Shown in pieces: positions 49,137 through 60,400 of a stretch of DNA of 64,000 nt. Location: positions 1 through 64,000 of the forward strand of contig ARYC01000709.1 in the NCBI GenBank assembly GCA_000711775.1. Reading direction: 5' to 3'. The notes under the pieces were generated by a model that saw only the letters and a program-made list of their open reading frames with translations, was not told where the DNA came from and did no database searches. The DNA is from Oxytricha trifallax (taxonomy: Eukaryota; Ciliophora; Spirotrichea; Sporadotrichida; Oxytrichidae). The number at the start of each line of letters is the position of its first letter. Positions within the stretch are counted from its first letter, which is position 1. The translations under genes were made by a program, and so were the position numbers.

Positions 49137-51700
49137 ATTCATTTATAAGTTAGACATAATTAAATTACACTAAATAAATTCATAAAAAGGAATGTTTGAG
49201 TTGAAACCATTAAAAGCCAATAATTTTGATTTAGCTTGCCTCAAAAGTCGTGACCTTTATAAGTTTAGTAGAAAATAAAGAAAATGAAAAAGTATTAACT
49301 TTCAATACTATCTACATATATGAATTCTATTTAAAATTTTAATACAATATTATATGATTGAAATATACGTTCATGAATATTAAATTACAAATAAAAATTA
49401 ATGCTATATAAAAGTAATTATTTATTAATATGAAGTAATTTTCACAAATTAAAAGATGTGCATATTCAACTTTCTCTAAGGGCGTCAACCAGTTTATGAA
49501 CTTGATTAATTGTATCATTATTGAAAGAATCTCTCTGGATAACCTCCTATATTCATGAGGTAATGGAGTAAGATGAAGTCTACCAAAAATCAAAGCCAAA
49601 AAATGCTCAAAGCTATATATTAATAAGAATTAATGATTTAATTTATTTTAATATTAATCACATTTAATATGTTCAAATTTATGTTCTGCTAGATTTACAC
49701 CAACGAAAAAAGTGGAAAAAAGTGTTAATTAAAAATTAAATGCGATTTTTATACCCATAATTATTTTTATATATTAAAAGCATTGAAAGTTTGAATAAAA
49801 TCAAAAATGAAATTTTAATTCGAAAATTGTGAGAATAACTAAAACCTGTACTTACTTCTTACGTTTACTAAGGACTCTCTTATTATAATATAGACCCACA
49901 AATATCTTTTCGTGTAGCTCTTGAGATTTCCATCATACAAATTATTCATTAAGGACATTTAAGAAGCAGAGAGATAAAATAGTGGAAACTAATTGAGAAT
50001 GAGACCAGATAAATGCATACTTAAATTTATGATAAAATCATAGATTTATATACAATAGTGTCTATTTCGAAACAATCCACCACTCATATTCATTTGATAA
50101 ATTCTGAATAGAGTATTCAAAAGAACGAGGACAGAGAGTAGTCATTCAGCAACTTAAAAGGCAATGATTGGTCAGGCAAAGAAAAGCTTAGAATAAATCA
50201 ACGTATTTAAAAAATATGAAAAAAAAAGATATTTATTAATCATTTTTCTTCTCTGTAAATTTGAAAGATGAAGTAATTGAAAATCAATATAGTGATAAAT
50301 AGAAAAAAAATTCCTAATAATAATCTCGTTTAATAGTTTGTGAATCAATTAGAGAAATTTATTATAATGATATATTTCACTTTTTAAAATAGGGAATTAT
50401 AATAAATTCAATTCTTGTTACTAAAAGATAAGATAATCTCAGAATTATACACAATAACTTCATTCAAAAACATTATAAAAATATTACTGAGAGTAATTAT
50501 AATTGATTTTAAATAGGCAAGATTTATGATAGAATTAAATTAAAAATACCTATATCATATTTTTTTTTAATTATTCATGAAAATAAAGAAATTAAAGGAA
50601 AACTCTTCTCCATAATATATTAAAGAGAAATTGATGATATTAAAATATATAGAGATTCTTTAGACATTTAATGTAAATCTCTTTATAACTTAAAAGAAAG
50701 CAAAAGCATTTATTTTTAAAAATGACTCTTTAACAATTACCCCAATATTATTGAGGATATAGCATTCAAGTAAGTTAGGCAAAGAGATATACTCTTCATG
50801 AATAAACAGCAGTTTATAAATAATACTTGGAGCTTAATGCTTATGATCTTATGAGAAATATGCTATGCTTTAAAATTCATTATTTAATAGCAAAATATAA
50901 TTTTAAGTAATTTTAGCTTGTCAAAAACCATTAGAAAAAAGTAATAATAACTGGTCTACTCAAGAGCGAGGAGACAAAATATCTGAGCCTACAGTTATTT
51001 AAATTAAATATACCAATTAAACATCTCTCATGTGGGATGGGTTTTTTTAGTAAAAAAACTTGGATAATAAAGTTAAGAATAATTATTTAAGCTTCTTACA
51101 GTAGGATAAACCAATATAATAAGAATAATACCAAGTTTAGTATCAAAATAATTGTATAAAATTGACTTCTCTCAAACTATATTTTATACATGATAATTTA
51201 AATAAAATCATATGGTTTTTTAATTTTATTAAAATAGAATCTTATTTGCGTTATTAGTTATATTAAGCCATTAGCTTCTAACTTGTCACCATAACCTTAG
51301 CATATGAGATATTGAAATTCTAAGAATACTTTTACATAAGAAAGTCTAAATGTTCTAAGTTGGCGCATTATTGTATGAACTAATACAACTTGTTATTATT
51401 TTAGATCCCCTTAATAAATAATTCTCTAAAATTTCTTGATTTTCAAGTATTTCATTATCAACTTACTACAAAATCAAATAATCTTGGTAAATTTATTGAC
51501 ATAGAAATAATTACTACTCATAAGCATTATGATCATAACTGTAATGCATATAAATCATCATCAAAACATTAACATTTTATCAAAATCAACAATTATTAAC
51601 AATATCTTTAGTCTATTAATGACTTTATAATTTCTGAATATTCGATTCCTTAAAATATTTGAAATATGTTAAATTAATAAAGGTAGATGTATACTATCAC
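49137..51700. other. AT-rich spacer, nothing recognised
   Basis: No supported gene was seen in about 2.5 kb. Confidence 0.4.
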
Positions 51701-51709
51701 TAGGCATTT

Positions 51710-51778
51710 GTATTCTATACCAAAATCAGTCAGCCATTTAGATTGAAAGAACAAAACATATTCGCATCCAATAGAAGG
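51710..51778 (+). repeat. Diverged direct repeat, left copy
   Basis: GTATTCTATACCAAAATCAG begins a segment of about 70 bp that recurs in the same orientation at 54075-54146 (GTATTCTATTCTAACATCAG...CAATAGAAG). The two lie outside the inverted repeats at 51803 and 53585. Confidence 0.6.
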
Positions 51779-51802
51779 AATTTTTTGCGAAACAGAGCGC
51801 CC

Positions 51803-51831
51803 TTATAAAACCCCAATGCTGTTATTTACAA
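51803..51831 (+). repeat. 29-bp inverted repeat, left arm
   Basis: TTATAAAACCCCAATGCTGT continues to 51831. The exact reverse complement is at 53585-53613, and similarity extends about 15 bp further inward. It contains AAAACCCC, half of a telomeric repeat unit. Confidence 0.92.
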
Positions 51832-51892
51832 TTTTTTGTAGACGTATAAAATTAATCAAAACGCAAATACTTGAAACTTAATATCACATAAT

Positions 51893-52969
51893 TCACTTCA
51901 CAAATTTGCCAATCTCTCTCAAAGTCTTGAGCTGCTCTTGCCTCTCCCGGTCCAGGTTCTTGATCTCTGCGCATTCTCCATCCTTTGGTCTGAATTTCGA
52001 TGCTTCCTTCATCAACGAATCCACGGTGTCCTTGGTGAGGGCGGGCTTGAATCTCTGCAGGAACTGAGTGGGGAGGTGGGGGCGCTCTGCATCAGCATGG
52101 CCAGGTCCTTCTTGAATCTCTTCATGACGCTATCTCTTCTCTGCCTTTCCTTGCTTATTGACAGGGAACTCTTGTCTCTATCAGCAGCTCGGTTCATGAT
52201 ATTGTCTACAGTCTCATTATTCTTGATTGGATCTTAGATAGTGGGAGGCACTCAGAATATCAAGCTTAGGAAAACTTCACATTGGGATTTTTCAAATTGT
52301 TGAGTTTGACAGTGAGCTTGTTGCAGGCGAATTCGAATGATTTCAGCAAGCAACATTAGTCTTTTCGTACCTCGATCGAGAGAGCACAGCCCGAGCTAGC
52401 GAGTTACAAATAACTGAGCAGGCAGCTGTTTACCAGACAAAGATTATCCGAGGAATACTTTTGCTGATGACGCCAGGTAGTTGGAATATTCAAAATCACT
52501 CGACCCTCAGAGTCCTCATAAGTCGGCTCCATGCAGTGAGTGCCCTAATGTATGCGACCTTAAGCCAACGCATGTAGAGTGCTGCCCCCAAACAGGCCAG
52601 TTTGACTGTCATAGGCTAGGGTGCCAAGAATCCTGATTTAGAAGGGTTTATGCTGATACACTTTAGCACTAGAGTAGTATAGTTTTCGCTAGGCGCAATG
52701 CACTAGACCTTCGTGCTTTGCCATAAGAGTTTAGTGCCTTTGGCTACTCATGAGTATCCAGGATGCCAACTGGCTTAGTGGCTGAGCCAACGGTACCTGG
52801 ACAGCAGGCGTTCTTGACATAATTGCTGGGACTTGCCATCTGATCGCTTATCTTAGGTAATAGGTTACGTTGTGCTCCTTCCCTAAATCTCGCTATCAAA
52901 TACTATTGTTTAAGCTTACCTGGTGAGAGGAGGCGAAGCATCTAAAGTAGGATCCAACAAGTCGCCCAT
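51893..52969 (-). CDS. Unknown protein, germline gene with three short IES-like inserts and one intron
   Basis: The family was not recognised. ATG 52969 opens MGDLLDPTLDASPPLT; a 37-nt intron follows (52919-52883, GTAAGC...TTTAG). Downstream the frame changes three times, and at each change an exact direct repeat lies in phase on both sides: 8 bp (52700-52707/52666-52673), 5 bp (52265-52269/52233-52237) and 11 bp (52111-52121/52046-52056). Skipping one repeat plus the insert at each gives 909 nt, 302 codons plus TGA 51895-51893, with no internal TGA and seven TAA/TAG read as Gln. The product has a mixed central part (GTLAYDSQTGLFGGSTLHAL; CALSIEVRKDQCCLLKSFEF) and a charged helical tail (EIKNLDRERQEQLKTLRE). 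GC is about 50%, twice that of the surroundings. It is enclosed by the 29-bp inverted repeat. Confidence 0.8.
52057..52110 (-). other. IES-like insert 3 (54 bp)
   Basis: It is flanked by CTTGAATCTCT at 52046-52056 and 52111-52121 (plus strand). Removing 65 bp keeps the frame (MKRF|KPALTKDTVDSL). Unlike typical IESs it is GC-rich, and the frame stays protein-like across part of it (DLAMLMQSAP). A single-base indel in the C5 run is therefore a competing explanation for this frame change. Confidence 0.55.
52238..52264 (-). other. IES-like insert 2 (27 bp)
   Basis: It is flanked by CTTAG at 52233-52237 and 52265-52269. Skipping 32 bp joins NNLKNPNVKFS to QDPIKNNETVDN in frame and removes a TGA. 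Confidence 0.7.
52674..52699 (-). other. IES-like insert 1 (26 bp)
   Basis: It is flanked by GCACTAGA at 52666-52673 and 52700-52707. Skipping 34 bp joins LNSYGKARRSSA to KVYQHKPFQIRI in frame. Confidence 0.72.
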
Positions 52970-53121
52970 GGTTTGGTGGTGTGTCGAATCATCATGAGAA
53001 CATCCAATATGGCGGCCGCCATCTTCCTTCTTCTTATACTACAAACTCCATTCAAGGTCTCGTCCACTAATGTCGAATAAGAGAGCGTGGAGCGCGAGCC
53101 AAGAATACTGCTAACCACTCG

Positions 53122-53334
53122 TCAGAGTGCTCCCCGGCTTCTATTAGATACCAATATGTTGCTCAAGAGATTGCTAAGGCGCTGTTGGAAAGGCTGTTGG
53201 AAAGATGTCTTGGCGAGCAGGGGATCGTCAAACTCAAGATTATCGAGCAGTAGATCTTCTGATGGGTCCTCCAGCAACAATGGGTCGTCTTGCTCGCATG
53301 GTGAGTTGTCAATATCGAGTAGTAGGGGGTTCAT
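53122..53334 (-). CDS. Acidic Leu/Asp-rich small frame upstream of the 52.9-kb gene
   Basis: ATG 53334 to TGA encodes MNPLLLDIDNSPCEQDDPLL, then EDPSEDLLLDNLEFDDPLL, then a TTTCCAACAGC tandem (FQQPFQQ) and SNRSRGAL. It ends about 150 bp before the ATG at 52969, on the same strand and within the same inverted repeats. It may be an upstream ORF, the true first exon/MDS of the next gene, or an independent small gene. GC (about 50%) matches the gene downstream. The plus strand also has open frames here. Confidence 0.4.
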   Translation of the reverse strand: MNPLLLDIDNSPCEQDDPLLLEDPSEDLLLDNLEFDDPLLAKTSFQQPFQQRLSNLLSNILVSNRSRGAL

Positions 53335-53449
53335 CTGTTGGATTCGTGTCTTTCTTAAGGATTCTAAAGTATTATTATAGAGGGGTAGCAGTTTATAATA
53401 ATTAAATTAGGATATCTCGTCATTTTGGTTGCTTTAGTAGAATAGCCTT

Positions 53450-53450
<1 letters not shown>

Positions 53451-53500
<50 letters not shown>

Positions 53501-53501
53501 A
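53451..53501. repeat. (CTA)n microsatellite
   Basis: About seventeen perfect CTA units lie between the gene and the right inverted repeat. Confidence 0.97.
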
Positions 53502-53584
53502 GGACCCTCTAATAAATTACTAAAGCTACCAAATATTTATAATAATTAAATCTATCTTAATTAATTTCTATCGTCACCCAAATC

Positions 53585-53613
53585 TTGTAAATAACAGCAT
53601 TGGGGTTTTATAA
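53585..53613 (-). repeat. 29-bp inverted repeat, right arm
   Basis: This is the exact reverse complement of 51803-51831, ending CATTGGGGTTTTATAA; it contains GGGGTTTT. Confidence 0.92.
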
Positions 53614-55296
53614 TATGAATAATAAGCAAGGGTGGGAGAGGAAAGAGGATTTGAATCTCTCGTGCGGTGTATATTAGCCCTCGAATTCACAGTTGTTCGT
53701 GGCTCAAAATGTTGATTGTCTCCATTCTTATTGAAGACTATTGAAATTCGAGCAAACAATAGGGTATTTATGGCCAGCACCCTTTTATTAGCTTTATCTT
53801 TGGAGCGAAAAGTTGACAAGTGTGTTTGAATTTATTAAGAATATTTTTCAAATCGTAAGATAAAAGAGCTAAAATTTGAAGCCAGCTTCATTTTGTATCA
53901 GTTTTTTAATAAAAAAAGCCATTGAAATAAAATTATTGCAAAAATTTATAGTAAAACTGAAGTGTGGCTCTGTTTACTTTTCTTTCATCAGTAATACCAT
54001 AATAATTGTGATTACTATCATCACTTTCAATGTCATAATCATCATTATCATTTTATTCCTGTTGCTACCAATCTGTATTCTATTCTAACATCAGTCAGCC
54101 AACCACTTTAATTGAAAAACGAAGAAGCACTCACATGCAATAGAAGAGTGAAATGGTTATTGTATCTGAAAGCAGTTTTAAGGTTGTAGTCGATGTTACG
54201 ATCATATCTTAATAAAAACTAAATAATAAGTATATATTATAGTGATTGTGTTTTTAAATTTATTACATATGCGATAGGATATATTCATTCATTGATGAAT
54301 ATTGTGAAAGCTAAGATGATCAGTGATTGATAATTTCATTTTTTTATTGAAATTATATTCTCTTGACTAGTTTAAACTTGAGATTTCCATAAGATATCTT
54401 GAGGCGGTACATACTCTATAAAGTTGTCAAAAGTCGACTATTCTTCAATTTTAAATTAACTAAAACTCAGACTATTCTTCATCATATTCATTTGAACCTT
54501 TTATGTAAAATTTTAAGTGAATTTCTTTTTTAATGTTGATTCTGTTTTTATATCTATAAAATTTTTGCCATTTACCAAAAATCTTTGACTCACTAGCTTA
54601 TGCACTAAGTTTCAACTTTAACACTAATTGAACTATCCATTATTTTATATATTTTAGTGTTCATTCTAAAAATCCCACGGCAATATATAATGTTTAATCA
54701 GTTTTGGGGTATATGTAGATTTTGCAATCATCTTATAATAATCTCTGTTTTTATTAAGATAAACATTTAGTTTAAATGAGAAATCAACTGTGCGATAGCT
54801 CAACTCATACTCTTAAATTAAGAATTTATTTTATTAATCCTCATCTTAATTTAAAAATCAAGAGAAATACTATTTATTTATGGCATTCTTGCATTTATGT
54901 AGACTGCTCTAAATTTATTTCTTTACTCTTCTTGCTTCTTTGAATTCTAGTTCCTAACATTGATATTTTTAACTTTTTGACGACAAGCTTCAAATTTGTA
55001 TCATAATAAATTTTTCAACCTGAAAGCTCTAAGAAGTCTATAGTATGCACTCTTAGATTTTCCAAAATTTCCTGTTGACCCCCTCACCTTATCTGTAGTC
55101 TAAACTTTTGCTGAATAATTAATTTGAAGTCAGGAAGAGTAAGAGTAGTTAAAAGAAGATTTTTACTAGTTTGTTTCTTATATCGAATAAGATTGGGTTA
55201 CTTGTATTTAGTTATCTAAACTATTCGAGTGTTTATTCTCAGATAGCATTTTCAGTGGATGTGAGGATAGCTTAAAACTGCAGTTGATAATAAATA
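53614..55296. other. AT-rich spacer, nothing recognised
   Basis: Apart from the direct repeat at 54075-54146, no supported feature was seen. Confidence 0.4.
54075..54146 (+). repeat. Diverged direct repeat, right copy
   Basis: This is the partner of 51710-51778. Shared words are GTATTCTAT, ATCAGTCAGCCA, ATTGAAA and CAATAGAAG. Confidence 0.6.
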
Positions 55297-55711
55297 TTGC
55301 TAAAGTATAATTGATTTGAGGAAATTACTTTAAATTAAATTAATAATAATTAAAATTAGTGGCAGTTAAAATTGTCCAAACTTAGACAACATGGTACTTG
55401 TTTGATAGAGAATTTGAAATTAGCTGAACTTTACTAGTGGCGGTACAGCCTTATCTCATCGTAGAAGCGAGATAACTCGACTTTAATTTGGATGATTTGG
55501 TTAGTAAATTTAATGCCAAAATTAAAGTCGAGTTATCTCTCTTCTACGATGAGATAAGGCTGTACCGCCTCTAGTAGAGTCCAGCTTATTTCAAATTCTC
55601 TATCAAAAAAGTACTATGTTATCTAGGTTTAGACAATTTTAACTGCCACTAATTTTAATTATTATTAATTTAATTTAAAGTAATTTCCTCAAATCAATTA
55701 TACTTTAGCAA
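55297..55711. mobile_element. 415-bp foldback element, copy 8 (subfamily B)
   Basis: TA-flanked, with divergent ends TTGCTAAAGTATAATTGATT and complement. The outer arms are of the TAGACAACATGGTACTTG type shared with copy 6. The core GGCGGTACAGCCTTATCTCA is mirrored in the opposite arm. A few mismatches between arms suggest moderate age. Confidence 0.9.
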
Positions 55712-55956
55712 TATTAATTAAGATTGAAATTTTAATAGGCTTTACTTTATATTCTTATTTAAATTTAACTAAATATTAACCAATCTCAACTTTAATTTGT
55801 AACTACTTTCTCCATTTTTCAATTCTTAATCTTTAAATTAACAGTTCGGAACTTGTTTTTAATAAATCTTATATAAATTAATGCAAAAATAGGGAGAATG
55901 GTAATTAAATACAAAACTCATTTAATGATTTAATAACTACTAACACTATCTTATAA

Positions 55957-57450
55957 TCACTCTCTAAGTAACAGCTTAATATTTATGTATAAATCATTAA
56001 TACAAGCTTGCGTATCTCTAGGGTCTCCTAGCTTGAATATCTCAGTAATTTTCGTCTCGATCTCCTTAGCAAGCAAGGTCTTGATCTTGAAACTCGTTGT
56101 TGTTTCATCATGAGGCTGGTTATGATCTTCTTTGGGATGAGAGGCTAATTGAAATACAAGCTTTTTAATGCTTGATTAGCTCAATTGATCTCATTTTTAT
56201 ATTAAATCTCGATTGTTAGGGACATCTAGTCTCTCAACTAATGATACAGGGCTCATATTTCCTGATTGACTCAAGTAATTCCTCTTTGAGCTGCAGAAAG
56301 TCAGCTTGTGGGCTTATTAACATCTGCTACCTCCAAGCCATGAGGAGCTTATCTTCCTCTTTCACGAGCAGGAAACTTTGGTCATGGTCTTGAGATCAGT
56401 TTTCTTCAGCACTGATGTCTAATTTTTAAATTCCGTCATTTTGAAATTGTCATTTTGCAAACAAAGTTTAGAATCAAACTCTATTTTAGAAACTGGATTT
56501 AGCCCAACTCGAATCAGCAAGAATAATCTCATTGAGATAGAATGCCTTGACAGGTATGTCCTGAGGCCGAGATATCGAAGCATAGATTTTTCCCAACACC
56601 AATATATAAAATTAACTAGGCGCCTTTTCATATTTTCTTATCTCAAATTACTTGTATTTCACTTGACTCAGCTAAAACTGCATTTCTTTTGAGGCTAATA
56701 CTATTTCTTTCTAATGGTAGTTTCTCCTTCCCGAAATGTGCAGAGTGATGACCTTAGCGGTCTCTCAAGTTATCGATAATTATTCCTATTTATATTAAAG
56801 AATTTATATTAAGCCTGAAAAGGATTCTAGAGACACTCTACAATTGACTAATGATTCGTTGGCTTCTCAACCAATGGCGTTCCCATCCACTATGGCACTT
56901 CAGTGCTTTTCTTTGACTAATTTTCATCAAATTGAGGATATTCAGATGCTAAGAAAGCACTAGCTGATTAATGCTTAGGCAGCAGTGAATAGAAGACATT
57001 CTATCACTACAACTACTCATTCAGTCCTTGTGTCTATACTAACTATATAATCTCGAATGTAGTTCCCACATCATGCTCATTAATTTCATAGTCCACCAAG
57101 GACTACGAGCATTAACCAAATAATAATCCCTCGGATATTCAAAGAGAGCTAAGTATTGTAGGTATCCATGAAGAAAGGCGTATTATTGGACCATGCAAAC
57201 CTACAGATGCTCTAAGGTAGCCTTGTGATGTAAAGATGTTACACTAAAAGGCAAATGTATTTGTGCTTCGACCCTCAACTTCCCATATCTTGTTTTTCTG
57301 AAGGAGACCTGCTGCCAAGCAATAAAAAACGGTAACTACAGAGAGCATGGCTTGTGCTGTTACTGTATTCCGCATCACAGGTGGTTACCAGGCTGGGTTA
57401 TTATAGTCTTCATTTATAGCAGTTAGAAGTAAAATGTAACTCAGATTAAT
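55957..57450 (-). CDS. Unknown protein, IES-interrupted germline gene
   Basis: GC is about 40%. Minus-strand segments in order are: TAQAMLSVVTVFYCLAAGLL (57340) and SVGLHGPIIRLSSWIPTILS; LVDYEINEHDVGTTFEIIQL; SASAFLASEYPQFDENQSKK; KEIVLASKEMQFQLSQVKYK with FYILVLGKIYASISRPQDIP; LLVKEEDKLLMAWRQQMLIS; and KIKTLLAKEIETKITEIFKL to TGA 55959-55957. In-phase direct repeats that would join neighbours are CTAATG (56848-56853/56711-56716), GAAACT (56489-56494/56372-56377) and TAATG (56239-56243/56166-56170). From ATG 56683 to the stop this gives 537 nt (178 codons plus TGA) with no internal TGA. Two TGAs farther upstream are unexplained. No family was recognised; the N-terminal part looks membrane-associated. 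Confidence 0.6.
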
Positions 57451-60400
57451 TATTATTAACTTAGTTATTCAGGCATAAAGTTTGACTGCTTTCTGCTTTG
57501 TAATTGAAGGCTTTATAATATAAATATATTGTACTAAGTGTATTTAATGTAAAGCTATCAAGTATATTAAGAATAATTATTATTTATTTAAATTAGAATT
57601 AATTTTAGCAATCAGCTTATTTGAACAAGAACTATACTTTAGTGAAATTAAGCAAGCAATTGTTATATGCATTTATAAAAGAAATTACTTGCAAAAGTGT
57701 TTTAAAAATAAAAATTATACTTTAAATATTATGAAATAGCCATTAGATTAGTGCCTATAATAAGAACAATCTTAACAATTGGGCATCAACATCTATTACA
57801 GAAACTTTTTTATTGAATAAACAATTTTCTCTACATGATAAATCTTGGAGAGAATCTTCTTCACAAATATACTTCAATCTTGTGAATAAAAATTTAAAGT
57901 TCAAATAAGAAAGCTGAATTGAGTAAAATTCACTTAACTAGTGCGAGATTTAGAAGTTATTGGCTGAAACTTTGAAAATGATATAATATTTAGTAATCTC
58001 ACATCAATTTTAGCATAACACTATTAAATAATCAAACCATAAATTTATTACGTAATGTACTTCAGTATGAATCATAACATGGCAACCTCACATCTCATAA
58101 CTATGATTTAATTTTAAAAATTGGATAGATACTCAGAAAAATTTAAGAAATTATATAGATCCAGAGTAGTTTCATAATTTAGGTACACTGCTATCTTATG
58201 ATCGAAAGGATGTGAAAACCTAGAGTTGCGATAAATCAAAGAAATTGCAAGTTTTAATTTTCTAATGAAGAACAGGGTGTTTAATAAATGAAATCTGTTA
58301 ATTTAATAGTTTAAAATCTACAAAAATTATTGTTATGCAGGAGCATGGGTAAATTATTAAAGGGAAATGATATGAACCTCAAAATTAAATTGATTGATTG
58401 ATTTAATTTGAGTTATCAAAAATTAGTAGCTAAAATGAGAATCAAATATAAATAATATAACTTTAAATCTAATTCCCAATTAATTAAATTATTTAATTGA
58501 TAATATTTGGAATCATGTAAGTTTTTCCATTTTAAAAGCTAAGTTTTTTATTAAATAACTTTATTTCTGTATATTTTTATTTTAAAATGTTGAGTCTATC
58601 AATATAACTCTATAGAATATTGATTATAAAACAGTACAATAATAAGTATTGAATATTATTTATTACCAACAAGAAATTGCTATTAATTGTCATATTTTTG
58701 CGATATAATATAATATATAACTTAATGCATAATTATATCGTAAAAGTTCAGGAATTGATAAAATAAATATACTATCTTGTTATTTTGCTTAAAAATATAA
58801 TCCTTACAATTGATTTTCAATTATGTTAATAGAATAAGTGACACACATATATTTGGACATTTCAAAACTCTTCTAAATTTGACACATTAATAATGTTTTT
58901 ACTATATCTTACTAATTTCTACTTCAATAATATTTCTAATACAATAATAATAACTATAAACCCCTTGTCATACTACCCACTGAGTTGTTATTGATCATGC
59001 TGTTGAAAGTTTTCCCCAAGAGATTGTTATTTTTTGCATAATTTCTTTGCTAATTTAACTTACTCTTTTACTTCAGTCTACTGCATTAACTCATACTCAT
59101 CAGGCCTTATTGAGGCCAAAAGTCTAAAATTTCAAGTTTCATATACTAGACATTGTAGTTGCTGTCCTTTTTGAATTAGCACTGAAAATGGTTATTTGTT
59201 TTACTTTTGGCTATGTTGCTTGATTTATAGTCTTGCATTGTATTGAATTAAAAAGTTAAAAAAACCACTATTTAATGTTACTTTTTGCATTATAAATTTA
59301 TAATATCAAAGAGTGTGAATTATTAATCCAAATAAGATATTTATGATAAGTAGCATTTATGTGTAATTTTAAATAAAATTTTTCTTAATTAAATGAAAAT
59401 AAAATCTAAAAATAAGAAATTTATAGCGAAAATAACTCAACAAATGGTGTAATTGAATAATGTAATTTTCAATTAGAACTTTTAACGGAAAATTAAGTTT
59501 TAAATGTAAAAACAGTAAAATGTAATATATTAAATTGATTTATCTACAATTTAACTTATTTATATGCTCACTTATTTTTATTTCATCATTAAAGCAAATA
59601 ATAAATTTCAAAAAATAAATCTATTTAAATATACAGAATATTTATTTAAATTTTATTAGAGGCCAACATTTAGATCTCCTTGTGATATGAATTTGTACTT
59701 AACTTTGTAATACTACTGGATTAAGGTCGAAAGAGTGGAGGAGTTTACTGCAATTGCAACTAATATTATTACATCGGGATTTCCTTAAATACAGCTGTAA
59801 CAATTTATTATTTAAAATTTTTGAAAATAAATGACGCCATTACTGCTGTTAATAGTGCAAAGTTTAGTTTCTATTTTTTAATAAATTTCTATATTTAATT
59901 TCTTTATGGATGACTACTTTATTCTTAAAATGTCAGGATTATATTGCTTGTTTTAGCTGTTAAGTTAAATATCTCTAGGTATCATACTTTTTTTACTATT
60001 TAGTTTTATTCATTTAAAATCGTTGTTAATTAATTACTTAGTGACATATTAATACAGAAGATAAGTTGCTCCCAGACTACTGTCTTGGTGATTTAATAAA
60101 TTCATTATATTTGTTCTTATAATTATGGCTGTTTCTTCTTACATAGGCCGCTTCTCAGTAGACTTAAACTTGATTGGTAAGACTTTGTAGAGTTGATCTT
60201 ACTCTATTGATTGATTAAGTTGTTGTCATTTTCACTTAGATCTGAGATTATTCTTTGCTCAATACTGTGATGTAAACCTTTTTGCAAATTTTCTATGGTA
60301 TCCTTAAGAAATTGCTGAGTATGATTGAAACTCTGATAAAATTGGTTACCATTATTTATATATATAGTGTTTTTAAGGTTAAATCTAATGCTGATGGGTG

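Noticed and set aside
52012..52197. Small minus-strand frame starting MNRAADRDKSSLSISKERQR as a separate gene
   Set aside because: It is one segment of the 51893-52969 gene and joins its neighbours through in-phase repeats.
56748..57483. Plus-strand 245-codon frame from ATG 56748
   Set aside because: It is antisense to the minus-strand gene segments, which have clearer protein character and pointer support.
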